A stretch of DNA of 64,000 nt. Origin: Clostridium tyrobutyricum DSM 2637 = ATCC 25755 = JCM 11008 (GTDB taxonomy: Bacteria > Bacillota > Clostridia > Clostridiales > Clostridiaceae). The notes below the pieces were generated by a model. The model made no database searches and was not told the DNA's origin. It saw only the letters and a list, made by a program, of their open reading frames with translations. The stretch is taken from NCBI RefSeq assembly GCF_000359585.1, contig NZ_APMH01000003.1, positions 1 through 64,000 of the forward strand, written 5' to 3'. The position numbers and the translations under genes were made by a program. Below, piece by piece: positions 55,822 to 64,000 of this stretch. Within the stretch, counting starts at the first letter, position 1, and every line of letters begins with the position of its first letter.

Positions 55822-56985
55822 TTAATTTAATGACTTTTGTTTTGAAGATCTTATAATAATTTCTGATGAGATAAATGAAACAAGTGGTACTGTAAAAATT
55901 ATTGCCATACTTCCAGTTAATCCCTGGATTATTTCCAAGCTTACCATGTCCATGTTGATAAGTTGATTATAACTGACATTGTAGGAATAAATTATTATAA
56001 TCATGGTAAGAGATGCTCCTGCAAAGGCTAAAATCAAGGTATTTGCCATAGTACCCATCATATCTCTTCCTACATTCATTCCTGATCTGAATAGTTCTTT
56101 TTTATTCATACCGGGATTAGACATATATATCTCCTGTATGGAAGAAGCAATTGATATGCTTAGATCCATTACAGCTCCTAAAGACGCTATTAGAATTCCT
56201 GCGGCCAATAATTCATGTACCTTCATACCAGATACATTCGAAATCATATTCAAGCTTTCTACATCAGTTAAATTGAGTCCTGACAAGTGAGAAAAATGTC
56301 CTAAGATGGCTTCAATTATACCTGCAATTATAACTCCGGATATAGTGCCCAATATAGCTGATAAAGTTTTTGCACTCCAGTTATTTAATAAAAACAGTGA
56401 AACACAACTTGTTATAATTATTATAAGTATTGCAGCGAAAATTGGAGAGTATCCTCTATATAGCATAGGAACAAATAAAAATATTATACATGCTAAAGTA
56501 AAAACAAGACCGATAACAGACCTAAATCCTTTCTTACCACCTATTATACAAAGAGCGGCAAAGAAAATGAATATAAATATATATTGTGTTTTGGCTCTAT
56601 AGTAATTATATATTGATACACTATAGCTGCCTCCATTAGCTGTAGATATTTCTGATACTATTTTCATATTTGGTTTTAAATATACATTGTGTGTATCACT
56701 TAAATAATTTGTTACATTTTTGATTTCACCTTTATGCTCTCCTGTAAGAATTTTAATTTGAGATTGTTGGGTGCCAAAATATGTATTTTTAGATTGCTTG
56801 AATTGTTTTAAAGATATGTTTTTTACTGATAATACTTGTGCTTTTTCATACTTCACATAGGATTTCCCATTTTGTTTGTTGTATGTTACAGGATGGCTTA
56901 CATTAAAGTGGTATAAAAAAATGCCAAATAGCAGTGCAGCTATTACAAAAATTGATATTTGAAATATTTTTGAAGATTTAATCAT
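55822..56985 (-). CDS. YibE/F family integral membrane protein
   Basis: 387 residues. After one N-terminal membrane segment (about 9-28) is an extracytoplasmic beta-rich domain (about 45-125, with LTGEHKGEIKNVTNYL) and about seven C-terminal membrane segments (130-380) with IIGGKKGFRSVIGLVFT, GAVMDLSISIASSIQEI and GMNVGRDMMGTMANTL. Family function is not established; transport or assembly has been suggested. ATG 56985 lies 5 nt after GGAGGA; the longer reading to 57039 lacks family sequence. It is divergent from the phosphatase gene. Confidence 0.85.
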   Translation of the reverse strand: MIKSSKIFQISIFVIAALLFGIFLYHFNVSHPVTYNKQNGKSYVKYEKAQVLSVKNISLKQFKQSKNTYFGTQQSQIKILTGEHKGEIKNVTNYLSDTHNVYLKPNMKIVSEISTANGGSYSVSIYNYYRAKTQYIFIFIFFAALCIIGGKKGFRSVIGLVFTLACIIFLFVPMLYRGYSPIFAAILIIIITSCVSLFLLNNWSAKTLSAILGTISGVIIAGIIEAILGHFSHLSGLNLTDVESLNMISNVSGMKVHELLAAGILIASLGAVMDLSISIASSIQEIYMSNPGMNKKELFRSGMNVGRDMMGTMANTLILAFAGASLTMIIIIYSYNVSYNQLINMDMVSLEIIQGLTGSMAIIFTVPLVSFISSEIIIRSSKQKSLN

Positions 56986-57093
56986 GATATTCCTCCGTTT
57001 TATATTTATATATTTTTTAATTTTATAATAGCAATGCAAGGTAGTGATAAAGATTGTGTAAAATTTAAGTTAAATACAAAAATGTTATTATTG

Positions 57094-57149
57094 TTTTACA
57101 TGAATTTTACATGAACAAGACAGAAGAAATAAATAAGTGGTGATAAAAT
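57094..57149 (+). promoter_or_regulatory. Candidate PhoP box and promoter of the surface phosphatase
   Basis: TTTTACATGAA is repeated exactly in tandem (57094-57104 and 57105-57115), giving TTTACA hexamers 11 bp apart, as in Bacillus PhoP boxes. An extended -10 TGA-TAAAAT (57141-57149) lies downstream, placing the repeats about 40-62 nt before the expected start. Confidence 0.6.
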
Positions 57150-57203
57150 GCGTATTGTATGCAATTAATAAATGTTAACCAAATCATATAAGGGGGAAAG
57201 TTC

Positions 57204-59480
57204 ATGAATCAGCATCTTAAAAAATTGGTATCAAAAACAGCATCATTCATGCTGTGCTTTTTAGTTGTGTCTTCAGGTCTTATGGTTCCAATGTCTGCCA
57301 GAGCAGCTGAAAATACAGAAAAAAGTCAATCAGTTACATTAGAAGGAACTAATCCAGATATAAAGGATATAACCTTTGCACCTGGAGCAGACCAGTCACA
57401 GCTAAACTTTGCATGGTATTCAAAGAGTACATCAGATCCACAGGTACAAGTTGCATTAAAATCTGACATGACCGGAAGTACTTTTCCAGAAGACAAGGCA
57501 AAGACTTTCAAAGGACAGAAGTCAGAAGGAAATGATGGATACACTTCAAACAAGGTAACAGTAACAGGATTAAAACAGGCTACAGCATATGTATACAGAG
57601 TAGGTGACGGAACTAACTGGAGTTCAGTTGACAACTATACTACACAGGATATATCCAAAGGGATCAATTTCCTATTTGCAGGAGATCCACAGATTGGTGC
57701 CAGTGGTGATATAGCTAAAGATGGAGACGGCTGGGTAGATACATTAAATAAAGCTTTAGCTAAATTCACAAATACAGATTTTATAATGTCAATAGGAGAT
57801 CAGGTAAACAACGGTAAGGAATCCAAGGATGAAAATGGATCAGTTAAAAATGAAGGAGAATATGATCAGTTCTTCAAACCTTCCCAAGTTAAAAACACAC
57901 CTCTTGTAACAATTGCAGGTAACCACGAGGGATATGGCCCTGGACATAGTACACATTTTAATTACCCTAATATGTCCGATAAATATGGTATATTCAGCAA
58001 CAATGGATTTGAATCAGACAAGAGTAATGGAACTACTGGAAATGACTACTATTATGTTTATGGAAATACACTATTTATGATGCTGAACAGTAATGATATA
58101 AATGCAGAAGACCACAAAGCATTTATGCAGCAGGCAATAGCAGCAAATCCAAATGTAAAATGGAAGATAGTAGGAATGCATCATTCAATCTACAGTTCTG
58201 CAAATCATGAAAAAGATGATGATATAGCTCAAAGAAGACTTACACATCCGGAAGTTTTTGAGGAACTTGGAATAGATGTAGTATTGGATGGACATGACCA
58301 CTGTTATACGAGAAGTAATCAGATGTTAGGTGGAAAAGCAGTTAGTGTTGAAGATTCAAAGGATGGAAAAGTTACAAATCCAGAAGGAATCCTTTATGTA
58401 ACAGCAAACTCAGCAAGTGGAAGTAAGTACTATGAAATAAAGGAACCCGACCAGAAAAACTACTATGAAGCTGTAAAATGGCAGGATCACGTTCCAACAT
58501 TTTCAAATGTAAGTATAGATGATAATAACTTTAAAATTACAACATATAGAACTGATAATATGGAAGTTGTTGATACCTATACTATAACCAAGACAGAATC
58601 ACCTAAACAGGTAAGATTGGGTGGACAAAATAGATACGAGACTTCAGCAAAAATATCACAAAATAAATGGACTAGTGCTGATTCAGCAGTAGTGGTTTCT
58701 GGAGAAGCATTTGCTGATGCACTTAGTGCAGCACCTTTTGCAAAACAGATAAATGCACCAATATTATTAACTTCAAGCAACTCACTTGATAATAATACAT
58801 CATCAGAACTTTCAAGATTAAAAGTTAAAAACGTATATATAATTGGAGGTACTGGAGTTGTATCAAGTTCAGTAGAAAATGCTGTAAAGAAAATGAAAAT
58901 AAATGTACAGAGAATATCGGGATCAGATAGATATGCTACTTCACTTGAAGTTGCTAAAAAGATAAGCAAACCTGAACAAATATTCATAGCTTCAGGACAA
59001 GGCTTTGCAGATGGGCTATCAATATCATCCTATGCAGCTTCATCGGGAAGTCCGGTACTCTTGATAAATGGAAATAAGCTAACTAATGCTACTTTGCAAT
59101 ATGTAAAAGACAATAGTAGTAAAATGTATGTAGTTGGTGGAACTGGAGTTGTAAGTGACAGTGTAGTTAAGACTCTAGGAGCTGCAAGAATATCAGGAAA
59201 AGATAGATATACTACAAATCTTGCTGTATTAAATAAATTTAATGATAAATACAATTTATCAAATATTTATATTTCATCAGGAAATGATTTTGCAGATGCT
59301 CTCTGTGGATCTTCTGCAGCAGGCAAGGAAAAGGCACCAATCATACTACTCAATAGAGATGGTAATTCAAATGATTTAAAAACTTATATTAAATCAGGAT
59401 TAGCAACTGTAAATCAAATCTATATTCTCGGTGGAGAAGGTGTAGTATCTCAAAATACTGTTGATAAACTTCTGCAATAA
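57204..59480 (+). CDS. Secreted metallophosphoesterase with purple-acid-phosphatase-type N domain and three CWB2 repeats
   Basis: 758 residues. Signal peptide about 1-35, cut near ARA-AENT. A fibronectin-like purple acid phosphatase N domain lies at about 50-150. The calcineurin-type phosphoesterase domain (about 155-440) shows GDPQ (160), SIGDQVNNG, AGNHE (about 237), MHHSIYS and LDGHDHCYTRS (about 362). Three cell-wall-binding type 2 repeats follow (about 468-758), each with an R(I/L)xGxxRYxT and VxIIGGxGVVS element. Likely a cell-wall-bound phosphatase that frees phosphate from organic esters. Pho-type regulation is suggested by the upstream tandem repeat. GGGGGAAAG precedes the ATG. Confidence 0.93.
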   Translation: MNQHLKKLVSKTASFMLCFLVVSSGLMVPMSARAAENTEKSQSVTLEGTNPDIKDITFAPGADQSQLNFAWYSKSTSDPQVQVALKSDMTGSTFPEDKAKTFKGQKSEGNDGYTSNKVTVTGLKQATAYVYRVGDGTNWSSVDNYTTQDISKGINFLFAGDPQIGASGDIAKDGDGWVDTLNKALAKFTNTDFIMSIGDQVNNGKESKDENGSVKNEGEYDQFFKPSQVKNTPLVTIAGNHEGYGPGHSTHFNYPNMSDKYGIFSNNGFESDKSNGTTGNDYYYVYGNTLFMMLNSNDINAEDHKAFMQQAIAANPNVKWKIVGMHHSIYSSANHEKDDDIAQRRLTHPEVFEELGIDVVLDGHDHCYTRSNQMLGGKAVSVEDSKDGKVTNPEGILYVTANSASGSKYYEIKEPDQKNYYEAVKWQDHVPTFSNVSIDDNNFKITTYRTDNMEVVDTYTITKTESPKQVRLGGQNRYETSAKISQNKWTSADSAVVVSGEAFADALSAAPFAKQINAPILLTSSNSLDNNTSSELSRLKVKNVYIIGGTGVVSSSVENAVKKMKINVQRISGSDRYATSLEVAKKISKPEQIFIASGQGFADGLSISSYAASSGSPVLLINGNKLTNATLQYVKDNSSKMYVVGGTGVVSDSVVKTLGAARISGKDRYTTNLAVLNKFNDKYNLSNIYISSGNDFADALCGSSAAGKEKAPIILLNRDGNSNDLKTYIKSGLATVNQIYILGGEGVVSQNTVDKLLQ

Positions 59481-59506
59481 AAAATCAATTTAATAAAGGG
59501 TATTTA

Positions 59507-59556
59507 CCCTATAAGCAGGTATAGTAAACAAGCTATACTTACTTATAGGGTTTTTA
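59507..59556 (+). terminator. Terminator of the phosphatase gene
   Basis: ACCCTATAAG...GTATAG (59507-59524) pairs with CTATAC...CTTATAGGGT (59533-59551) with two mismatches and an 8-nt loop, then TTTTT. Confidence 0.88.
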
Positions 59557-59572
59557 TATTATATTTTCTATG

Positions 59573-59589
59573 TTAAATTTAAGTTAACA
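59573..59589 (+). promoter_or_regulatory. Second PhoP-box-like repeat, upstream of pgeF-phoPR
   Basis: TTAAAT (59573-59578) and TTAACA (59584-59589) are 11 bp apart, matching PhoP half-site spacing. Lies 95 nt before the pgeF start and could autoregulate phoPR. Confidence 0.45.
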
Positions 59590-59683
59590 AATTTAAATTA
59601 TATATATAAAGTGTAATTCATAAATAAATAATGTTAAAATATTGATTGAAGTATTAATTAATCATAAATTTTGGAGGATAAAG

Positions 59684-60391
59684 ATGGAAAATATTTTAAT
59701 CGAGGGATATGAATTTATAAAAATAGATTTAGGTGGAGCAACGGCTGTATTTTCAACGGCTAAAAATAATTTAGACTTTAATAAGGCAACAGTTTCAGGT
59801 AGAAGAAATATGGAAAATTTAAAAAAGTGGTTTAAATTAAAAAATGTAGGATATTTAAGCCAGGTTCATGGAGATAAATTGATTATCTATAAAAATAAAA
59901 TAGAAGATGCAGATGGAATATTTACCGGAGAATCTAATATAGCAGTGGGTGTATTTAATGCAGATTGTGTTCCAATTCTTTTGTATGACAAGGAGAAAGG
60001 TATAATTGCTGCCGTACACAGTGGTTGGAGAGGAACATATAATCTTATACTTTCTAAAGCCATTGAAAAATTAGAAAGAGAATATAAAAGTAATGTTGAG
60101 AATATTAAGGTGTACATTGGACCACATATAGGGGTATGTTGTTATACTGTTGGTGAGGAATTAATTGCTAAATTTAAAAATTCAATGTTTTATAAAGATA
60201 AAGATATATTTGTTAATAATAATTTAGATTTGAAGAAATGTTTATTGTATCAATTAAAAGATAAAGGAATTAAAGATAGAAATATAAATTGCCTAGATAT
60301 ATGCACATCTTGTAGCAGTGAATATAAACTACATTCTTATAGAAAAAACAAAAAATGTGGCAGACAATTTTCATTCCTATATTTGAATTAG
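59684..60391 (+). CDS. pgeF: Peptidoglycan editing factor / multicopper polyphenol oxidase-like (YfiH/PgeF)
   Basis: 235 residues. YLSQVHGDKL, FNADCVPILLYD and AVHSGWRGTYNLI carry the two His and Cys that form the metal site of the DUF152 family; IGPHIGVCCYTVG follows. E. coli YfiH removes mis-incorporated L-Ser from UDP-MurNAc, and purine nucleoside phosphorylase activity has been shown for homologues. Placed directly before phoP. ATG 59684 lies after GGAGGA (59673); the in-frame start at 59642 is rejected. Confidence 0.88.
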   Translation: MENILIEGYEFIKIDLGGATAVFSTAKNNLDFNKATVSGRRNMENLKKWFKLKNVGYLSQVHGDKLIIYKNKIEDADGIFTGESNIAVGVFNADCVPILLYDKEKGIIAAVHSGWRGTYNLILSKAIEKLEREYKSNVENIKVYIGPHIGVCCYTVGEELIAKFKNSMFYKDKDIFVNNNLDLKKCLLYQLKDKGIKDRNINCLDICTSCSSEYKLHSYRKNKKCGRQFSFLYLN

Positions 60392-60441
60392 ATTATACAC
60401 GCAAAATAAATTTTTTGAGCTGATATAAATGGAGGTATATT

Positions 60442-61137
60442 ATGTCACAAGATAAAATATTAATAGTAGATGATGAAGAACATATATGTGAGTTAATCAA
60501 ATTTAATCTCGAGAATAATGGATATAAAACTATAATATCCCACAATGGAGTGGATGCAATATCAAAAGTGGAAAAAGATATGCCTAATTTGATATTACTT
60601 GATTTAATGTTGCCAGGGATGGATGGATATGATGTGTGTAAAGAAATAAAAAGAAATCCTAATTTATTCTCTATTCCTATTATAATGATAACTGCTAAGG
60701 GAGAAGAATTTGATAAAGTACTGGGATTAGAACTTGGAGCGGATGATTATGTTACTAAACCATTTTCTGTAAGAGAATTGTTAGCCAGGGTGAAAGCAGT
60801 ACTTAGAAGAACTACAGTGAAAGAAATAAATAAAAGTTATGCTTTTGATAACATAAATATAAATTTTGAAAAACATGAAGTATTGAAAAATAGTGAAAAG
60901 ATAGAATTAACTCTTAAAGAATTTGAACTTTTGCAAATTCTTATAAAAAATAAAGGAAGAGTTATGACACGAGACTTTCTTTTGGATAAAGTATGGGGTT
61001 ATGAATATGTAGGTGAGACAAGAACTGTAGATGTTCATATAAGACATATAAGACAGAAAATTGAAGATGATGATAAAAACCCTAAATATATTGAAACTAT
61101 TCGAGGAATAGGATATAGATTTAATTCTGAAAATTAG
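60442..61137 (+). CDS. phoP: Two-component response regulator PhoP
   Basis: 231 residues, OmpR/PhoB family. Receiver domain with acidic pocket VDDEE (about 9-13), phospho-acceptor Asp54 in LLDLMLPGMDG, and Lys in TKPFS (about 106); winged-helix domain from about 130 with RTVDVHIRHIRQKIEDD and GIGYRF. The following histidine kinase and the downstream pstS point to phosphate control, so PhoP is the best name, though WalR-like regulators look similar. Ten nucleotides separate it from phoR. Confidence 0.9.
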   Translation: MSQDKILIVDDEEHICELIKFNLENNGYKTIISHNGVDAISKVEKDMPNLILLDLMLPGMDGYDVCKEIKRNPNLFSIPIIMITAKGEEFDKVLGLELGADDYVTKPFSVRELLARVKAVLRRTTVKEINKSYAFDNININFEKHEVLKNSEKIELTLKEFELLQILIKNKGRVMTRDFLLDKVWGYEYVGETRTVDVHIRHIRQKIEDDDKNPKYIETIRGIGYRFNSEN

Positions 61138-61147
61138 TGGTGATTTT

Positions 61148-62851
61148 ATGAAAAAAAAATTAATGATATATATGCTTGGAACACTTGTAACTAGTCTTAT
61201 TATAATGACTATCTTGTTTATAATAATTCAAAATCATGAATATGTAGAAAACATGAAACGCACTTTGAAAATAAACAATCAAATTATAATAAATACTCTT
61301 GAAATGAAAGACGATAAAGATAAAAGTGAATTTTTAAAAAATAATTTTAAAAATGGAATTATAAGGGATACATATATAAATAGAAATGGTAAGGTAATAA
61401 GTGATTCAGTAGCACATGAACAATATATGGAGAACCATAATTCAAGAAAAGAAATAGAAGAAGCCAGAAAAAATGGAATTGGATATGACATAAGAATAAG
61501 TGTAACTACAAAAAAAAATACACTCTATTTTGCAACTAGGATGAAAGATGGATATATAGTTAGAAGTTCTATGACAATGCAGGTAGTAAAAGGATTTGAA
61601 AATGCATATCTTAAATACTACATTATAATAATGATGCTTTCTATAGGTATATCTATTCTACTTTTAAATAAGTTTTCTAAATCTATAGTTGGACCTGTCA
61701 AGAAACTTCAAAAAATAACTTTTGATATGGCTAATGGTCAATTAGATAGGAGAGTCAATATAAGAAGTAAAGATGAAATCGGAAAATTGGCTAATACTTT
61801 TAATAATATGGCAGATAAACTTGAATTAATATTAAATGATTTTGCATCCCAGAATAACCAACTTGAGGCTATATTGAAAAGTATGGATAGTGGAGTTATT
61901 GCAGTGGATACTAATAATAAAATAATAATGATTAATCCATACGCTAAAGATATGTTTAGAATAAATAGAGATATAATCGGAGAAAATTTAATGGACAGTA
62001 TAAGAGATTTTGAATTAGAAGATATATTTAAATATGACGATACAGATTATAGAGAAATAAAAATATTGTGGCCAAAAGAAAGAAATTTGAGGGTGAAAAC
62101 TGCCAATATAATAAACGGAGATCATAATAGAATTGGTACAGTAGCGGTAGTTCAGGATATAACAGATATTAAGAAGCTGGAAAACATGAGATCTCAATTT
62201 GTAGCTAATGTTTCTCATGAATTGAAAACGCCATTGACTTCCATAAGAGGTTTTTCTGAAACACTAAGATATGTGAAAGATGATAAGAATAAAAATAAGT
62301 TTTTAAATATAATAGATGATGAGGCCAATAGATTAACAAGACTTATAGATGATATTTTAACACTTTCCAATATAGAGAACAATAAAGAAGTTGTAAAAGA
62401 TAGAATTGATATAAATTCTGTAATAAGAGATGTATGTTATCTTATGTCGAGTTCTGCTAAGAAGAAAGACATACATATAGAAACTAATATTTCAGAAGTA
62501 CCTGATATTTATGGAGATAAAGACAGATTTAAACAGATGATAATAAACCTTATAGATAATGCAATTAAATATTCTGATAATGGTGGTAGAGTAAAAATAG
62601 GTACAAAATTTGATGCGAATAAGTCCATAATATGGGTAGAGGACAATGGAGTTGGAATATCTGAAGAACATAAACAGAGATTGTTTGAAAGATTTTATAG
62701 AGTAGACAAAGCTAGGTCAAGAAGTCAAGGTGGTACAGGACTAGGACTTGCTATAGTTAAACATATTGTAATTTCTTTTAATGGAAAAATAAAAGTTGAA
62801 AGTAAGATTGGAGTAGGCAGTAAATTTATTGTGCAAATTCCAGTAAATTAA
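61148..62851 (+). CDS. phoR: Phosphate-sensing two-component histidine kinase PhoR
   Basis: 567 residues. Two membrane segments (about 5-25 and 155-175) bracket an extracytoplasmic sensor; HAMP (about 176-228), PAS (about 240-335), HisKA with phospho-His in VSHELKTPLTSIRG (about 357) and HATPase with N-box IINLIDNAIKY, G1 VEDNGVGISEEH and G2 GGTGLGLAIVKH. It phosphorylates PhoP, probably under low phosphate. Operon with phoP, likely also pgeF. Confidence 0.92.
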   Translation: MKKKLMIYMLGTLVTSLIIMTILFIIIQNHEYVENMKRTLKINNQIIINTLEMKDDKDKSEFLKNNFKNGIIRDTYINRNGKVISDSVAHEQYMENHNSRKEIEEARKNGIGYDIRISVTTKKNTLYFATRMKDGYIVRSSMTMQVVKGFENAYLKYYIIIMMLSIGISILLLNKFSKSIVGPVKKLQKITFDMANGQLDRRVNIRSKDEIGKLANTFNNMADKLELILNDFASQNNQLEAILKSMDSGVIAVDTNNKIIMINPYAKDMFRINRDIIGENLMDSIRDFELEDIFKYDDTDYREIKILWPKERNLRVKTANIINGDHNRIGTVAVVQDITDIKKLENMRSQFVANVSHELKTPLTSIRGFSETLRYVKDDKNKNKFLNIIDDEANRLTRLIDDILTLSNIENNKEVVKDRIDINSVIRDVCYLMSSSAKKKDIHIETNISEVPDIYGDKDRFKQMIINLIDNAIKYSDNGGRVKIGTKFDANKSIIWVEDNGVGISEEHKQRLFERFYRVDKARSRSQGGTGLGLAIVKHIVISFNGKIKVESKIGVGSKFIVQIPVN

Positions 62852-62863
62852 TAATTTTAATAC

Positions 62864-62899
62864 AACGCTAGCTTAACTTAAAGCTAGCGTTAGTTTTTT
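62864..62899 (+). terminator. Terminator of phoPR
   Basis: AACGCTAGCTT (62864-62874), loop AACTTA, AAGCTAGCGTT (62881-62891), then AGTTTTTT. Confidence 0.92.
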
Positions 62900-62962
62900 C
62901 ATCAAAAATTTAAAATAAAAGATAACTTTAAATAGAAATAATCTTTTATACTCATAAAGATG

Positions 62963-63028
62963 AATGGCTAAAACACTCACCTCATAGAAGTATACAGACT
63001 TTTTGGGAAGAGTCAAGCCCCTGCCATT
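62963..63028. other. Compositionally odd intergenic segment before pstS
   Basis: More GC-rich than its surroundings, with GACTTTT/AAGAGTC able to form a small hairpin (about 62997-63014) followed by CAAGCCCCTGCC. No ORF. It could be a relic of a small mobile element end or an unrecognised RNA; unresolved. Confidence 0.35.
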
Positions 63029-63029
63029 G

Positions 63030-63067
63030 TTAAATTTAATTAACATAGCAATAATAAATCATTAACT
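63030..63067 (+). promoter_or_regulatory. Third PhoP-box-like array, upstream of pstS
   Basis: TTAAAT (63030-63035), TTAACA (63040-63045) and TTAACT (63062-63067). The last two are 22 bp apart, two helical turns of the 11-bp PhoP repeat, with a degenerate ATAATA between them. Confidence 0.5.
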
Positions 63068-63146
63068 TTTGTGTAATAATATTATATATGTACTAACTAT
63101 GGTTATAAAATATTCCAATGCAAATTTGAGGAGGTCTATAATTATT

Positions 63147-64000
63147 ATGAAGAAAAAAAGTTTAAAAGCTCTTGTTGTAGCTATGGCAATTACAGTATTA
63201 GCTGGAGCCTTTACAGGATGTGGATCCACTTCTACTAGTAAAGATGGAGGGACTAAAGGTACTGAGACAAAAAAATTATCTGGATCAATAACATTGGCAG
63301 GCTCTACTGCATTACAGCCATTGGCAGAACAACTTGGCAAAACTTTTATGGATAAAAATTCAGGTGTTACTGTAAATGTACAAGGTGGCGGAAGCGGTAC
63401 TGGATTAAACTTGGCATTAAATGGAACTGCTGATATTGGTAATTCTGATGTTGCTGCAGAATCAAAATTATCTCAAGATAAGGCAAAACAGTTAGTAGAT
63501 AATAAGGTTTGTGGTATAGGATTTGCTGTAGTTGTAAATTCTTCTACTAAAGTTGATAGCTTAACTAAAGATCAGATTCAGAAGATATTTACAGGAGAAA
63601 TAACAAACTGGAGTCAGGTTGGAGGAGATAATACTCCTATACAGGTTATTAATAGGACTAAGTCATCTGGTACTAGAGCTACATTTAAGGATACTGTAAT
63701 GGGTGGAAAAGATGAAAAAGAAGGTCTTGGTACAACACAGGATTCTAATGGAAATGTAGAAAATGCTATAAAAACTACAAAAGGATCTATAAGTTATTTA
63801 GCATTATCATACTTGTCAGATGCGGTTAAACAAAATGTAAAACCTTTAAAGATAGATGGCGTAGAAGCTACTAATGAAAATATAGAAAGTGGAAAATATC
63901 CATTCTGGTCTTATGAACATATGTATACAAAAGGAGAACCAAAGGAACTTTCAAAGGCATTTATAGAGTATGTATTAGATGATGCCAACAAAGAAACAAT
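63147..64000 (+). CDS. pstS: Phosphate ABC transporter substrate-binding protein (partial, runs off the window)
   Basis: 284 codons seen, the C-terminus lies beyond the window. The N-terminus is a lipoprotein signal peptide with lipobox FTGC (Cys about 25). Phosphate-binding loops are visible as GSTALQPLAEQLG, GGGSGTGLNLALNGTADIGNSD and NRTKSSGTRATF (quoted in part), typical of PstS. It captures phosphate for PstCAB, expected downstream. GAGGAGG lies 12 nt before ATG 63147. The upstream repeats and adjacent phoPR suggest PhoP control. Confidence 0.96.
   Translation, partial: MKKKSLKALVVAMAITVLAGAFTGCGSTSTSKDGGTKGTETKKLSGSITLAGSTALQPLAEQLGKTFMDKNSGVTVNVQGGGSGTGLNLALNGTADIGNSDVAAESKLSQDKAKQLVDNKVCGIGFAVVVNSSTKVDSLTKDQIQKIFTGEITNWSQVGGDNTPIQVINRTKSSGTRATFKDTVMGGKDEKEGLGTTQDSNGNVENAIKTTKGSISYLALSYLSDAVKQNVKPLKIDGVEATNENIESGKYPFWSYEHMYTKGEPKELSKAFIEYVLDDANKET

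Noticed and set aside
1-64000. CRISPR array, tRNA or rRNA genes, prophage
   Set aside because: No regularly spaced repeats, cloverleaf-like sequences, rRNA motifs or phage genes were recognised on either strand.

Overview
The window is AT-rich Firmicutes chromosome from a spore-forming Clostridium (Clostridiaceae). The evidence is low GC, frequent GTG/TTG starts behind strong GGAGG sites, sporulation genes (spoIIM, spoIIGA-sigE-sigG, sigK, a ylmC-like gene), an uninterrupted sigK, an alaS T-box, long-form purL, and a CWB2-anchored exoenzyme. Species cannot be fixed from the sequence; gene content resembles the kluyveri/ljungdahlii/tyrobutyricum part of the genus (inference). Almost everything is chromosomal backbone. 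I saw no tRNA, rRNA, CRISPR array, prophage or intact insertion sequence.

Layout. 0-7.4 kb: nudF, spoIIM, a small membrane protein, a xerD-like recombinase with altered catalytic residues, dacF, cca, scpA-scpB and a LUD-domain protein. 7.4-10.4 kb: mostly minus strand, with a DUF4397 protein, a lipoprotein and a split ThrE-type Thr/Ser exporter, plus a plus-strand CsoR/CstR-type repressor. 10.5-18.5 kb: glyA, a small OrtA-like protein, single-chain purL behind a candidate PurR operator pair, degV and an iron alcohol dehydrogenase. 18.7-26.4 kb: a complete histidine operon hisZ-G-D-B-H-A-C-F-I-E; the missing histinidol-phosphate phosphatase step is probably supplied by a PHP-family hisJ at 27.3 kb. 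28-42 kb: housekeeping run rarA, rrf2, PRC-barrel gene, AI-2E permease, T-box-alaS, ireB, ruvX, DUF1292 gene, fur, rnj, ylbF, typA, trmR and trhP.

42-53.6 kb is the cell-division and sporulation block: a penicillin-binding transpeptidase, sigK, orphan pilT, a GT2 glycosyltransferase, ftsA-ftsZ, spoIIGA-sigE, sigG, ylmC and nrdR. 53.6-57 kb is the least orderly part: a candidate small RNA, an orphan 93-residue ORF, a decayed EAL/CBS/GGDEF gene with at least four lesions, and a minus-strand YibE/F membrane protein. 57-64 kb looks like a phosphate-starvation neighbourhood: a secreted cell-wall-bound metallophosphoesterase, pgeF, phoP-phoR and the start of pstS. PhoP-box-like 11-bp-spaced TTAACA/TTTACA repeats lie upstream of the phosphatase, pgeF-phoPR and pstS.

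The most interesting items are this candidate Pho regulon, the degenerate XerD in an otherwise conserved locus, the PurR-box pair at orphan purL, a two-cysteine CstR-like sensor, a 56-nt perfect palindrome before fur, a candidate small RNA at 53.67 kb, and two compositionally odd structured intergenic segments (34.93 and 62.96 kb). I found no clearly new multi-gene system; most of the novelty is regulatory.
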